Below are positions 56,102 through 64,000 of a DNA stretch of 64,000 bases, in pieces (the first letter of the stretch is position 1; each line of letters opens with the position of its first letter). The notes beneath the pieces are model-generated. The model was given only the letters and a program-made list of their open reading frames with translations. It made no database searches and was not told the DNA's origin. The translations under genes were made by a program, and so were the position numbers. The DNA comes from Altererythrobacter sp. CAU 1644 (lineage in GTDB: Bacteria > Pseudomonadota > Alphaproteobacteria > Sphingomonadales > Sphingomonadaceae), in assembly GCF_029623755.1 (NCBI RefSeq), contig NZ_CP121106.1, forward strand, positions 3,177,745-3,241,744, in the 5' to 3' direction.

Positions 56102-56851
56102 TCAGGCGTCGACTTCGGCCGGCGGCTGTTCCATCGCGCCGACATCTTCACCCGAATCGGCCACCGCACCGCCACGACCGGAAGTCGCAGCCGCGCTGAC
56201 AGCATCACAATAGAGGCGCACGGCACGGGCCGCGTCGTCATTGCCCGGAACCGGAAAAGCGATGCCGGTCGGATCGACATTGGTGTCGAGCACCGCGATC
56301 ACCGGAATGCCGAGCACGGCCGCTTCCTTGATCGCGAGGTCTTCCTTGTTGGCGTCGATCACGAACATCACGTCCGGAATACCGCCCATGTCGCGGATGC
56401 CGCCGAGCGAAAGCTCGAGCTTGTCGCGTTCGCGGGTGAGCTGCAGAACTTCCTTCTTGGTGAAGCCCGAGGTGTCGCCCGAGAGCTGCTCTTCAAGCGT
56501 CTTGAGGCGCTTGATCGACTGCGAAATCGTCTTCCAGTTGGTGAGCATGCCGCCCAGCCACCGGTGGTTGACGAAGTGCTGGCCTGAAGCCTTTGCCGCC
56601 TGTGCGATCGGCTCCTGCGCCTGGCGCTTGGTGCCGACGAACAGGACCTTGCCGCCAGCGCGGACAGTCGATTCGACGAAGTCGAGCGCGCGCGCGAACA
56701 GCGGCACGGTCTGCGACAGGTCGATGATGTGAACACCGTTGCGCGCGCCGAAGATGTACGGCTTCATACGCGGGTTCCAGCGGTGCGTCTGGTGGCCGAA
56801 GTGTGCGCCGGCCTCGATCAATTGCTGCATGGTGACGGTGGGAGCCGCCAT
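56102..56851 (-). CDS. rpsB: 30S ribosomal protein uS2
   Basis: A 249-residue ribosomal protein. [22 protein letters not shown] and VHIIDLSQT are canonical, with [19 protein letters not shown] near the end. It is followed by tsf. A short Gly/Ala-rich acidic tail ([16 protein letters not shown]) is normal for sphingomonads as far as I can judge. Confidence 0.97.
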   Translation of the reverse strand: MAAPTVTMQQLIEAGAHFGHQTHRWNPRMKPYIFGARNGVHIIDLSQTVPLFARALDFVESTVRAGGKVLFVGTKRQAQEPIAQAAKASGQHFVNHRWLGGMLTNWKTISQSIKRLKTLEEQLSGDTSGFTKKEVLQLTRERDKLELSLGGIRDMGGIPDVMFVIDANKEDLAIKEAAVLGIPVIAVLDTNVDPTGIAFPVPGNDDAARAVRLYCDAVSAAATSGRGGAVADSGEDVGAMEQPPAEVDA

Positions 56852-57199
56852 AATTCAATTCCTTTCCGGTTATACCTCTGGAAGGCTGGAACCTGCGGCG
56901 GAGATCCCGCCGCGAAGCACCGGTATGTGTGCCTTCCATGTGGATTTTCCGCCTCGGGAGAAGATCGACAATCGACCCTTTCCGCCCGCGGAAGGCGCGC
57001 CCTTAGCCGTTCATTTCGACAAAATCCAGCCTCAATTCGCCGCTCACGCGATTCCATTGGGCGCATTTTCGCCTTGACAGGTGAGAACAAAAAGAGAACA
57101 TATCGTTCTGGCGCGGAACTGACCGCGTCAATCCGGATTTTCCCCTAGTCGCGCACAGCTTGTCAACAGGCTTGTCCGCCCTGGTAGTGAGACGAAACG
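56852..57199. other. 348-base divergent regulatory region between rpsB and a small membrane gene
   Basis: No gene is supported here. The left half should hold the rpsB leader and promoter. The right half holds a TTGACA element and a perfect SOS box (listed apart). Confidence 0.65.
57074..57103 (+). promoter_or_regulatory. SOS-type promoter: TTGACA plus LexA box
   Basis: TTGACA (57074-57079) is a perfect -35. The box GAAC-AAAAAGA-GAAC at 57085-57099 exactly matches the alphaproteobacterial LexA site (GTTC-N7-GTTC read on the other strand) and fills the spacer up to a weak -10 (ACATAT, 57098-57103). LexA bound here would block RNA polymerase. The first ATG downstream is that of the small membrane gene, about 90 bases on. 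Confidence 0.75.
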
Positions 57200-57436
57200 A
57201 TGATTGCCTATCTGCTGGTTGCCCTGTTCGCTCTTGCCGCAGTTGCGGCCCTCTCCTGCCTCGCCGACAGCGCCATCCGCGCCGGGAACGCCTTGCGCAT
57301 GCTTCGTGCGGAAATGGCGCAGATTGCCAATCCCGCGCCCACCGTGGATGTCGTGAAGCTGCGGCCCCGGGCCGCCATGCAGCGTAGCGCTATGCGTCGC
57401 CCGGTACCGCGGCTGCCGCGCGCCGTTGCCGCTTGA
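57200..57436 (+). CDS. Small SOS-boxed inner membrane protein, 78 aa, unknown
   Basis: Not recognised. One membrane helix fills residues 2-22 (AYLLVALFALAAVAALSCL), followed by a short amphipathic part and a basic, proline-rich cytoplasmic or periplasmic tail ([20 protein letters not shown]). A perfect LexA box in a good promoter lies upstream and no other gene intervenes. Small SOS-induced membrane proteins in Caulobacter (SidA) block cell division, so a similar role is a reasonable guess, not shown by sequence. Its 3' end overlaps convergent pssA by 47 bases. Confidence 0.6.
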   Translation: MIAYLLVALFALAAVAALSCLADSAIRAGNALRMLRAEMAQIANPAPTVDVVKLRPRAAMQRSAMRRPVPRLPRAVAA

Positions 57437-58223
57437 TGCGGCCATATCGTACCAGGCCAACCGGCACGAGTGCGAGATAGACGACGCAAATCGCAATCAG
57501 CGTCCACCACGGTTCGAGTAGCAGCCCGCCCCCGAACAGGATCCCGAACAGCGCCAGGAACTCGAGGCGAATGTTGCGCCGAGGCCTGATCGACGACCAG
57601 CTCAGCGTCGCAATGTTGGAGATCAGCAGGAACGCGATCACCGCGACCCAGATGCCAAGATACAGCGGCGTACGAAACGCATCGATTCCCGTTTCCAGCC
57701 ACAGGTAGACTGGCAGGAAGGCGAGACCCGCGCCGACCGGAGCAGGTACGCCCGTCAGGAAACCGGCCGACTTGTGCGGCTGATCGTCCATGTCGATCCG
57801 CGCGTTGAAGCGCGCCAGTCGCAGGGCCATGCACACCGCGAATGCGAGCGAGGCGAACCAGCCGACGCGCGGAAGGTCCTGCAAGGCCCACATGAAGAGA
57901 ATCAAGGCCGGGGCCACACCGAACGAGACGTTGTCGGCGAGGCTGTCGAGCTCTGCGCCGAAGCGCGATTGGGCTTTGAGCAGGCGCGCGATCCTGCCGT
58001 CGATGCCGTCGAGGACCCCTGCGAGGATGATGGCGATGACAGCGAAATTCCATTCGCCGCTCACCGCAAACCGAATGCCGGTCAGTCCCGAGCAAAGCGC
58101 TGCTGCGGTGATGGCGTTCGGCAACATGGCGCGGAGCGTCAGCCCCCGCGTGCTCTTGCCCGATGGAACCTCGTCTTCCGCGGCCTTGGGGCCCACTCGC
58201 GGAAGGTCGGGTTCATCCATCAC
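57390..58223 (-). CDS. pssA: CDP-diacylglycerol-serine O-phosphatidyltransferase
   Basis: A 277-residue membrane enzyme making phosphatidylserine. The CDP-alcohol phosphotransferase motif is [29 protein letters not shown] (DG-x2-AR-x8-G-x3-D-x3-D). About eight membrane segments. It overlaps psd by four bases; together they make phosphatidylethanolamine. Confidence 0.94.
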   Translation of the reverse strand: MMDEPDLPRVGPKAAEDEVPSGKSTRGLTLRAMLPNAITAAALCSGLTGIRFAVSGEWNFAVIAIILAGVLDGIDGRIARLLKAQSRFGAELDSLADNVSFGVAPALILFMWALQDLPRVGWFASLAFAVCMALRLARFNARIDMDDQPHKSAGFLTGVPAPVGAGLAFLPVYLWLETGIDAFRTPLYLGIWVAVIAFLLISNIATLSWSSIRPRRNIRLEFLALFGILFGGGLLLEPWWTLIAICVVYLALVPVGLVRYGRIKRQRRAAAAVPGDA

Positions 58224-58969
58224 TGCGCGATGCCTTCGATCAGCTTTTGCGAACCAAGCTCGGCCAGCACGGTTTCGCCCGCGATCACCTTCTGGCCCAG
58301 CAGCACCTTGGGATCGGTCCCGGCAGGCAAGTAGACATCGACTCTGCTGCCAAAGCGGATCAACCCAACCCTTTGCCCGACGGCGACGATGTCACCCGGC
58401 TTGACGAAGGGCACGATCCGGCGCGCAACGAGCCCGGCGATCTGGGTAAATCCGATGGCGAGACCATCCTGTCGTTCGATCAGAATGTGCTGCCGCTCGT
58501 TCTCCTCGCTCGCCTTGTCGAGATCGGCATTCATGAACCGCCCGGGGATGTAGACCACCCGCTGGACCGTACCGCCGATCGGCGCGCGATTGATGTGTAC
58601 GTCGAACACACTCATGAAGATCGAAACGCGCGTAACCTTGCCCGCTGGCAGGCCCTTGGATCCCGATCCGTCGTCGATCTGCAGCTCGACCGGCGGGTCG
58701 ACTTCGGTGATGAGCGAGACCAGCCCGTCAGCGGGCGATACGATCACGTCGTCCGCCTGCGGCACGACGCGTTCGGGATCGCGGAAGAAGGCCAGCACGC
58801 CGAGCGTCAGGAACGCCATCGGCCACGCAATGGTCTCCCACGCAAAAAATGCCGTAACCAGCGCAATCGCGGCTGTGATCAGCCCGAACTTGCGACCTTC
58901 GGGATGGATCGGCGGCCAGCTCCAGCTGACATCGCCACGACCCTTGTTGTCCAAAACTTCACCTGCCAT
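58220..58969 (-). CDS. psd: Phosphatidylserine decarboxylase (short alphaproteobacterial type)
   Basis: A 249-residue proenzyme that cleaves itself to form a pyruvoyl group. The cleavage site Gly-Ser lies in [22 protein letters not shown] and HINRAPIGG are family motifs. Two membrane segments lie near residues 30-65. Short form, as in other alphaproteobacteria. Coupled to pssA. Confidence 0.94.
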   Translation of the reverse strand: MAGEVLDNKGRGDVSWSWPPIHPEGRKFGLITAAIALVTAFFAWETIAWPMAFLTLGVLAFFRDPERVVPQADDVIVSPADGLVSLITEVDPPVELQIDDGSGSKGLPAGKVTRVSIFMSVFDVHINRAPIGGTVQRVVYIPGRFMNADLDKASEENERQHILIERQDGLAIGFTQIAGLVARRIVPFVKPGDIVAVGQRVGLIRFGSRVDVYLPAGTDPKVLLGQKVIAGETVLAELGSQKLIEGIAQ

Positions 58970-59161
58970 GACAGCGATCTAGGCGGATGAGGCCGCGCGA
59001 ACAAGCCGGAGTTGCTTCTTTGCCTGCTCGGCCCCGATTTTCGCGCGTCGTTAATCAGCTTTACGCTAGGTCGCGTCTGTTTGTGGGATATCGGCCGTTG
59101 GTGCCCTTTATCTCGACTATCGGGCCGTGCGATAGCTGGCATCCGGACCGGGGAGAATGAC

Positions 59162-60238
59162 GTGAAGCCCGATTTCAGGACAGTGGAGGCATTGTGGGGA
59201 CAAATCCCACTCTATCTGTTCGCGATCGCCGGCATGCTTGTTTGCGCCTGGTTGTGGCAAAGCTATGGCGTCGAGTTCGGCTTCCAGAGCATCGCCCATA
59301 ATCTTGGGCTGTTCGCAGGGTTCTTCATTTTTGTCGGCGGTCCGGTGCTGTTGTGGCGCCTCGCCCGGGCCAAACCCGAGAGCCCGATCGCCTGGGTGCG
59401 CGAGAGGTTGCTTTCACGCACGGCCCGTCATCACCTCATCGTGGGCCTGCCGATGTTCGCGCTGTGCGTCGTGATCATTCCGGCTTTCTCGAGCATCAAG
59501 TCGATGATCCCGCTCTTCACCGAGTATACCTGGGACGAGACCTTCATCGCCTGGGATCGCGCCCTGTTCTTCGGGTATGACCCCTGGCTGCTGCTCCAGC
59601 CACTGCTGGGCTACCCCGTGGTGACCGCCATTGTGGCGGCGATCTATCACCTGTGGATCCTGCTGCTCTACGTCGGCCCCCTGTACTTCGCGTTCTCGCC
59701 GCAGGTGAATGAGATAATCAGGCGGCAGTTCTTCCTCGGCTATGCCATGTCTTGGATGCTGATCGGGGGGCTGATGGCAACCTGGCTGGCGTCGGTCGGG
59801 CCGGTCTTTGCCGAGCCGCTGCTTGGAATCGACACCTTTCGCGCGCAGACCGACTATCTTGCCGCCGCCAATCGCGAAATCCCCATCATGGTCGTGCCGG
59901 TCCAGCAGATGCTGCTGGAGAATTTCCATCTCAACGAACGCGGGCTTGGCAGCGGAATCACCGCGATGCCCAGCATGCATGTTGCGATCTGCGCGCTCTA
60001 CTGGCTCGCAGCGCGGAAAGTTTCGCCCGGGCTGGGCCGCGCATTCTTCGTGTTCATGATCGTCATCTGGATCGGATCGGTCCACACCGCCTATCACTAT
60101 GCGGTCGACGGGCTGGTATCGATCGCCGCGATGATAGTGCTGTGGTGGGTGGTCAAGGCCGTCATCAGGGCCTGGGACCGGATCCCCAGCCCCTTCGCTC
60201 AGCCGACCTTGCGGACGAACACCGTTCCCGCCGAATAA
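59162..60238 (+). CDS. PAP2-family membrane phosphatase/phosphotransferase (AUR1-like)
   Basis: A 358-residue polytopic membrane enzyme. The PAP2 catalytic residues are in ITAMPSMHVAICALYW (second motif) and SVHTAYHYAVD (third motif). The overall form recalls AUR1/inositol phosphotransferase-like PAP2 proteins instead of short lipid phosphatases. Sphingomonads make sphingolipids, so a sphingolipid headgroup role is possible but unproven. The start is a GTG at 59162 with GGGGAG seven bases upstream. The 3' end overlaps the convergent KAS III gene by 40 bases. Confidence 0.8.
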   Translation: MKPDFRTVEALWGQIPLYLFAIAGMLVCAWLWQSYGVEFGFQSIAHNLGLFAGFFIFVGGPVLLWRLARAKPESPIAWVRERLLSRTARHHLIVGLPMFALCVVIIPAFSSIKSMIPLFTEYTWDETFIAWDRALFFGYDPWLLLQPLLGYPVVTAIVAAIYHLWILLLYVGPLYFAFSPQVNEIIRRQFFLGYAMSWMLIGGLMATWLASVGPVFAEPLLGIDTFRAQTDYLAAANREIPIMVVPVQQMLLENFHLNERGLGSGITAMPSMHVAICALYWLAARKVSPGLGRAFFVFMIVIWIGSVHTAYHYAVDGLVSIAAMIVLWWVVKAVIRAWDRIPSPFAQPTLRTNTVPAE

Positions 60239-61329
60239 CCCGCGCCGAAGCTGCAGATCAGCCCCACATCCCCTTCGGCTAGATCCTCGCTGTATTTGTG
60301 GAAAGCGATGATCGAGCCTGCGCTCGAGGTGTTGCCGTAAGTGTCGAGCACGGTCGGGCTCTCGTCGGCATCGGCCTCGTGGCCCAGCACCCGGTGTGCA
60401 ATGAGGCGGTTCATCCCGGCATTGGCCTGGTGCAGCCACAAGCGCCTCAGCCCCTGCGGATCGAGTTCCAGACGCTGCGCTTCGTCAATGATCATCTGCG
60501 CGACCATGGGCACGACTTCCTTGAATACCTTGCGCCCTTCCTGGACGAACAGCTTGTCGGGCGCGCCCGCACTTTCCGGATGAGCGCGGTTGAGGAAGCC
60601 GAAATTATTACGGATGTTGTTCGAGAACACGGTCTTGAGTTTGGTGCCGAGGATATCCCAATGCTCGGCCGGCGCCACGGCGGCGTCCTCGACAAGCACG
60701 GCGGTCGCCACATCGCCGAAGATGAAGTGGCTGTCGCGGTCGCGCCAATTGAGATGACCCGAAGTGATTTCGGGGCTCACGACGAGCACGCTCTTGGCAT
60801 TGCCTGCGCGAATGTAGTCGGCAGCCGTCTGGATACCGAAAGTCGCCGAGGAACAGGCAACATTCATGTCGAAGCCGAAGCCGTCGATCCCGAGTGCGTC
60901 CTGGATCTCCACCGCCATCGCCGGATAGGGGCGCTGCATGTTCGAGGCCGCGCAAAGCACGGCATCGACGTCCTTCGCATCGCGTCCGGCCCGCTCCAGC
61001 GCATCCCGGCACGCCTTGACGCCGATCTCGGCAAGGATGGATAGCTCCTCGTCGGGCCGCTCTTCCCAGCGCGGTGCCATGATCTCTGGATCGAGCACCG
61101 GCTCTTTCGCCATCACGTGGCGCGCCTTGATCCCGCTGGCCTTCTCGATGAATTCGACCGAGCTCGGCTGCAAGGGTTCCATGCTTCCCGCCGCGATTGC
61201 CGCGGCATGCTGGGCGTTGTGGAGCTCGACATATGCGTTGAAGCTGGCGACGAGTTCTTCGTTGGTGATGCTGTCCTCTGGCGTGAACAGGCCGGTCGAG
61301 GAGATGACGGGGCGATAAGTCATTTGCAT
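60199..61329 (-). CDS. Beta-ketoacyl-ACP synthase III-like condensing enzyme
   Basis: A 376-residue thiolase-fold enzyme. The catalytic triad is intact: Cys in NVACSSATFG, His in LWLHQANAGMN, Asn in GNTSSAGS. It is longer than housekeeping FabH (about 320), with an N-terminal insertion after residue 25, so it may use an unusual acyl substrate. The start ATG is 61329 or 61323. It stands alone; no acyl carrier protein is adjacent. Confidence 0.87.
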   Translation of the reverse strand: MQMTYRPVISSTGLFTPEDSITNEELVASFNAYVELHNAQHAAAIAAGSMEPLQPSSVEFIEKASGIKARHVMAKEPVLDPEIMAPRWEERPDEELSILAEIGVKACRDALERAGRDAKDVDAVLCAASNMQRPYPAMAVEIQDALGIDGFGFDMNVACSSATFGIQTAADYIRAGNAKSVLVVSPEITSGHLNWRDRDSHFIFGDVATAVLVEDAAVAPAEHWDILGTKLKTVFSNNIRNNFGFLNRAHPESAGAPDKLFVQEGRKVFKEVVPMVAQMIIDEAQRLELDPQGLRRLWLHQANAGMNRLIAHRVLGHEADADESPTVLDTYGNTSSAGSIIAFHKYSEDLAEGDVGLICSFGAGYSAGTVFVRKVG

Positions 61330-61449
61330 GGCGCGCGTGGTTAAGCCTGCGGGCCGCACGCGGCAAGAGCAGAAGCGCCAGATCGAGCTACAAACGGGTG
61401 GTGGAAGGCGACGGTCTTCGCCCGGGAGTTTCCTATCTCACCGGATTTC

Positions 61450-61473
61450 GGGGCGGCAATAAATATCCGCCCC
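61450..61473. repeat. Inverted repeat upstream of the adhesin gene
   Basis: GGGGCGG and CCGCCCC around a 10-base AT-rich centre, 110 bases before the adhesin start and 120 bases upstream of the divergent KAS III gene. It could be a hairpin or an operator; no T tract follows. Confidence 0.4.
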
Positions 61474-61583
61474 ATCGGCGCACGAGGGCCGATACCGCGT
61501 CCCACCAACAATCATCCCTAACCCCATCTTAACCACGCCTCCGTAGAGCCGCGTAGATCTTGAGTTGAACAGGGCTTTGAAGA

Positions 61584-64000
61584 GTGAGGAAATACATAGG
61601 TTGTTCGGCGATCACGCTGTCTTTCATGCTGGTCGCACCTGCGCACGCGCAAAGTTCGACGGTCACGCTGACCGCCGAGTTTTCGAGCGGTGCAATTGCC
61701 GAATATTCCAATGGGCCTAACCGAACTTCGAACGCCCAGCTGTTCTCGCCGCTGAGCATCTCCTCGATCACCATCAGCCAAGAATCGAATGACGGAAATT
61801 GGGGCGGCAGCCAGGGTAACGACACCGCGGTCACCGCCACAATCACCTATGCGAATGGATCGACCCTCGTCTTTCCGGCCGCGATCAACTGGGTCAAGAA
61901 TACTAGCGGCGGCGGATTCGACTGGATCGGCCTGACCACTTCGACCAATCAGAATGATGGCTACACCGCCCCGGGTGGTGGTTCAAAGACCTACATCCTG
62001 CAGTTTCCGCAGAGTTCGTTGAACCTCTCGACATTGCTTCCCGACAGCCTCGACGGGAGCGCCAACTCGGGTGGCGCGCTCAATGCCCTGAATCTCTATT
62101 TCCCCGGCCCAGGATCGAGTTCGTTGACATTCACTTCGTCCAGCGCTTTCAGCTATCTTGAGAATTCGGGAGACGCGGACGTTATCGGCACCGTCCAGAC
62201 CGCCAATGCAGCGGGCGCGGTCACCTATTCGATCACTTCCGGTAATGCGAATGGCTGGTACGAAATCAATCCAACCACAGGGCAAATCTCGCTGACACCG
62301 GCCGGTGTAGCAGCCGCCGAACCGAACGACTTTGAGACTACGCCGAATAGTCGTACGATTACAGTACAGGCCAATGACGGCTCCGACGTGATCGCTCAGA
62401 CGATAACGCTGTCGGAAACTGACGTTGCCGAAGGTTCACCGATCAGCTTCACCAGCGGCAATGCGTTCAGCTATGCCGAGAACTCTGCCGATAGCGATGT
62501 GCTGGCGAGCATTGCTGCGACCGGCGGCACCGCAGCGCTGACCTATGCCATCATCGCTGGCGATCCCAATGGCTGGTACGAGATCGATCCGGCCACCGGC
62601 GCGATCTCACTGACCCCGGCAGGCGTCGCAGCCGAAGCCAATGATTTCGAGACCGGCAACCCAGCCCATGTGCTCACCGTCCAGGCCAGCGATGGCCTCA
62701 CCTCGGCCAGCATGGACATCACCCTCACCGAGACCGACCTCGACGATACCGCGCCGGTCATTTCCGGTCCCTCGGGCGGCCCGGGCGATGCCAGCTCCAC
62801 CATCGACGTCGATGAAGGCACAACCGCGGTCACCACCATGTCCGCCGACGAAGGCGTGACCTGGTCGATCATCGGTGGCACCGACAGCGGCGATCTCGCG
62901 ATCGATCCGGCAACCGGTGCGATCACGTTCAATGCCAGCCCCGACTTCGAAGCCCCCGTCGATAGCGATACCAACAACAGCTATGTCATCGTGGTCCAGG
63001 CCGAAGATGCAGCCGGCAACACCAGCACCCAGACCCTCACGGTCAATGTCCTCGACCTCGACGATACCGCGCCAACCATCACCTCGGCGGCAAGCTTCGA
63101 TGTCAACGAAGGTGTGACCAGCGTCGCAACGCTGACGGCCAATGAGACGGTGACCTGGTCGATCACCGGCGGAGTGGATGCAGGCGATCTCGCGATCGAT
63201 CCGACTACCGGTGCGATCACGTTCAATGCCAGCCCCGACTTCGAAGCCCCCGTCGATAGCGACACCAACAACAGCTATGTCATCGAAGTGACCGCCACCG
63301 ACGCGGCCGGCAACACCACGGTGCAGACGGTGACGGTCAACGTGCTCGACCTGCCCGAAGGTTCACCGATCAGCTTCACCAGCGGCAATGCGTTCAGCTA
63401 TGCCGAGAACTCTGCCGATAGCGATGTGCTGGCGAGCATTGCTGCGACCGGCGGCACCGCAGCGCTGACCTATGCCATCATCGCTGGCGATCCCAATGGC
63501 TGGTACGAGATCGATCCGGCCACCGGCGCGATCTCACTGACCCCGGCAGGCGTCGCAGCCGAAGCCAATGATTTCGAGACCGGCAACCCAGCCCATGTGC
63601 TCACCGTCCAGGCCAGCGATGGCCTCACCTCGGCCAGCATGGACATCACCCTCACCGAGACCGACCTCGACGATACCGCGCCGGTCATTTCCGGTCCCTC
63701 GGGCGGCCCGGGCGATGCCAGCTCCACCATCGACGTCGATGAAGGCACAACCGCGGTCACCACCATGTCCGCCGACGAAGGCGTGACCTGGTCGATCATC
63801 GGTGGCACCGACAGCGGCGATCTCGCGATCGATCCGGCAACCGGTGCGATCGCGTTCAATGCCAGCCCCGACTTCGAAGCCCCCGTCGATAGCGATACCA
63901 ACAACAGCTATGTCATCGTGGTCCAGGCCGAAGATGCAGCCGGCAACACCAGCACCCAGACCCTCACGGTCAATGTCCTCGACCTCGACGATACCGCGCC
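61584..64000 (+). CDS. Giant cadherin/Ig-like repeat surface protein, 3' end missing
   Basis: An open frame from a GTG at 61584 to the window edge, at least 805 residues. Signal peptide 1-22 (ends APAHA-Q). Residues about 24-165 are a unique N-terminal domain (VTLTAEFSSGAIAEYSNGP). Then come cadherin-like and Ig-like modules of about 100 residues, with motifs such as ENSADSDV, WYEIDPATGAISLTPAG and DDTAP. Such proteins are cell-surface or secreted adhesins. Modules repeat as a 309-residue unit. A normal Sec signal peptide is unlike many type I-secreted RTX adhesins; the export route is not visible. Alternative start ATG at 61626 would cut the signal peptide. Confidence 0.85.
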   Translation, partial: MRKYIGCSAITLSFMLVAPAHAQSSTVTLTAEFSSGAIAEYSNGPNRTSNAQLFSPLSISSITISQESNDGNWGGSQGNDTAVTATITYANGSTLVFPAAINWVKNTSGGGFDWIGLTTSTNQNDGYTAPGGGSKTYILQFPQSSLNLSTLLPDSLDGSANSGGALNALNLYFPGPGSSSLTFTSSSAFSYLENSGDADVIGTVQTANAAGAVTYSITSGNANGWYEINPTTGQISLTPAGVAAAEPNDFETTPNSRTITVQANDGSDVIAQTITLSETDVAEGSPISFTSGNAFSYAENSADSDVLASIAATGGTAALTYAIIAGDPNGWYEIDPATGAISLTPAGVAAEANDFETGNPAHVLTVQASDGLTSASMDITLTETDLDDTAPVISGPSGGPGDASSTIDVDEGTTAVTTMSADEGVTWSIIGGTDSGDLAIDPATGAITFNASPDFEAPVDSDTNNSYVIVVQAEDAAGNTSTQTLTVNVLDLDDTAPTITSAASFDVNEGVTSVATLTANETVTWSITGGVDAGDLAIDPTTGAITFNASPDFEAPVDSDTNNSYVIEVTATDAAGNTTVQTVTVNVLDLPEGSPISFTSGNAFSYAENSADSDVLASIAATGGTAALTYAIIAGDPNGWYEIDPATGAISLTPAGVAAEANDFETGNPAHVLTVQASDGLTSASMDITLTETDLDDTAPVISGPSGGPGDASSTIDVDEGTTAVTTMSADEGVTWSIIGGTDSGDLAIDPATGAIAFNASPDFEAPVDSDTNNSYVIVVQAEDAAGNTSTQTLTVNVLDLDDTA
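62428..64000 (+). repeat. Near-identical 927-bp tandem repeat inside the adhesin gene
   Basis: Copy 1 is 62428-63354; copy 2 begins at 63355 and runs off the edge (646 bases seen). I found one difference, A at 62925 against G at 63852. Each unit holds one WYEIDPATG-type module and two DDTAP-type modules (about 106 and 99 residues), which share a nearly identical stretch of about 105 bases. Confidence 0.93.

Noticed and set aside
62543..63904. Paired identical minus-strand frames in the adhesin region
   Set aside because: They are 927 bases apart and are simply the mirror of the tandem repeat in the plus-strand adhesin.
62428..64000. Possible CRISPR array because of direct repeats
   Set aside because: The unit is 927 bases and coding; there are no short repeats with unique spacers and no cas genes.

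Overview
The window is high-GC alphaproteobacterial chromosome. It fits Sphingomonadales, probably the Erythrobacteraceae: the gene order bamA-skp-fabZ-rpmE runs without lpxD or lpxA, the regulatory boxes are of the alphaproteobacterial LexA type, and the protein set is of that family. No database search was run, so the genus is an inference.

Region 1 (1 to about 12,310) is the right end of an integrated mobile element. It sits in the 3' end of a tRNA-Met(CAT) gene (12309-12385). Next to the tRNA are repeat-rich attachment DNA and a P4-type tyrosine integrase. Inward lie a lytic transglycosylase with a small coupled gene, then a leftward operon of CHC2/Toprim primase, a 1415-residue methyltransferase plus strawberry-notch helicase, and a ParB-like protein. 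The cargo at the left edge is an anti-phage CBASS operon: a CD-NTase (cut by the window edge), an E2-like conjugating protein and a CapV patatin phospholipase. A perfect alphaproteobacterial SOS box lies between the divergent primase and transglycosylase promoters, so DNA damage may control the element.

Region 2 (12.4-45.4 kb) is ordinary chromosome. It holds a secreted alkylsulfatase, mltG-fabF-acpP, a CsgG-like protein, a cation antiporter, a DUF2383 stress-type protein, aspS, the rnd-oxyR pair, pgsA with an LplT-like transporter, a TPP enzyme, a GGDEF/EAL protein, the overlapping run dapF-mtaB-ftsY-yciB, kup, the cytochrome c maturation cluster ccmC-D-E-F-G-H-I (including the tiny ccmD), an amino-acid dehydrogenase, tRNA-His, and a prolyl-4-hydroxylase-like oxygenase coupled to a DksA-type zinc finger protein.

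Region 3 (45.4-57 kb) is the classic leftward block rpsB-tsf-pyrH-frr-uppS-cdsA-dxr-rseP-bamA-skp-fabZ, followed by rpmE. It links translation, isoprenoid and phospholipid precursors and outer-membrane assembly.

Region 4 (57-64 kb) carries a small membrane protein under a second perfect SOS box, phospholipid genes (pssA, psd, a PAP2/AUR1-like enzyme), a KAS III-like condensing enzyme, and the start of a giant repeat adhesin that runs off the right edge. The adhesin contains a near-identical 927-bp tandem repeat.

The strongest leads are the short type II CBASS on the SOS-linked island, the SOS-boxed small membrane protein at 57.2 kb, and the helicase/methyltransferase/ParB/primase module, whose function is not established.
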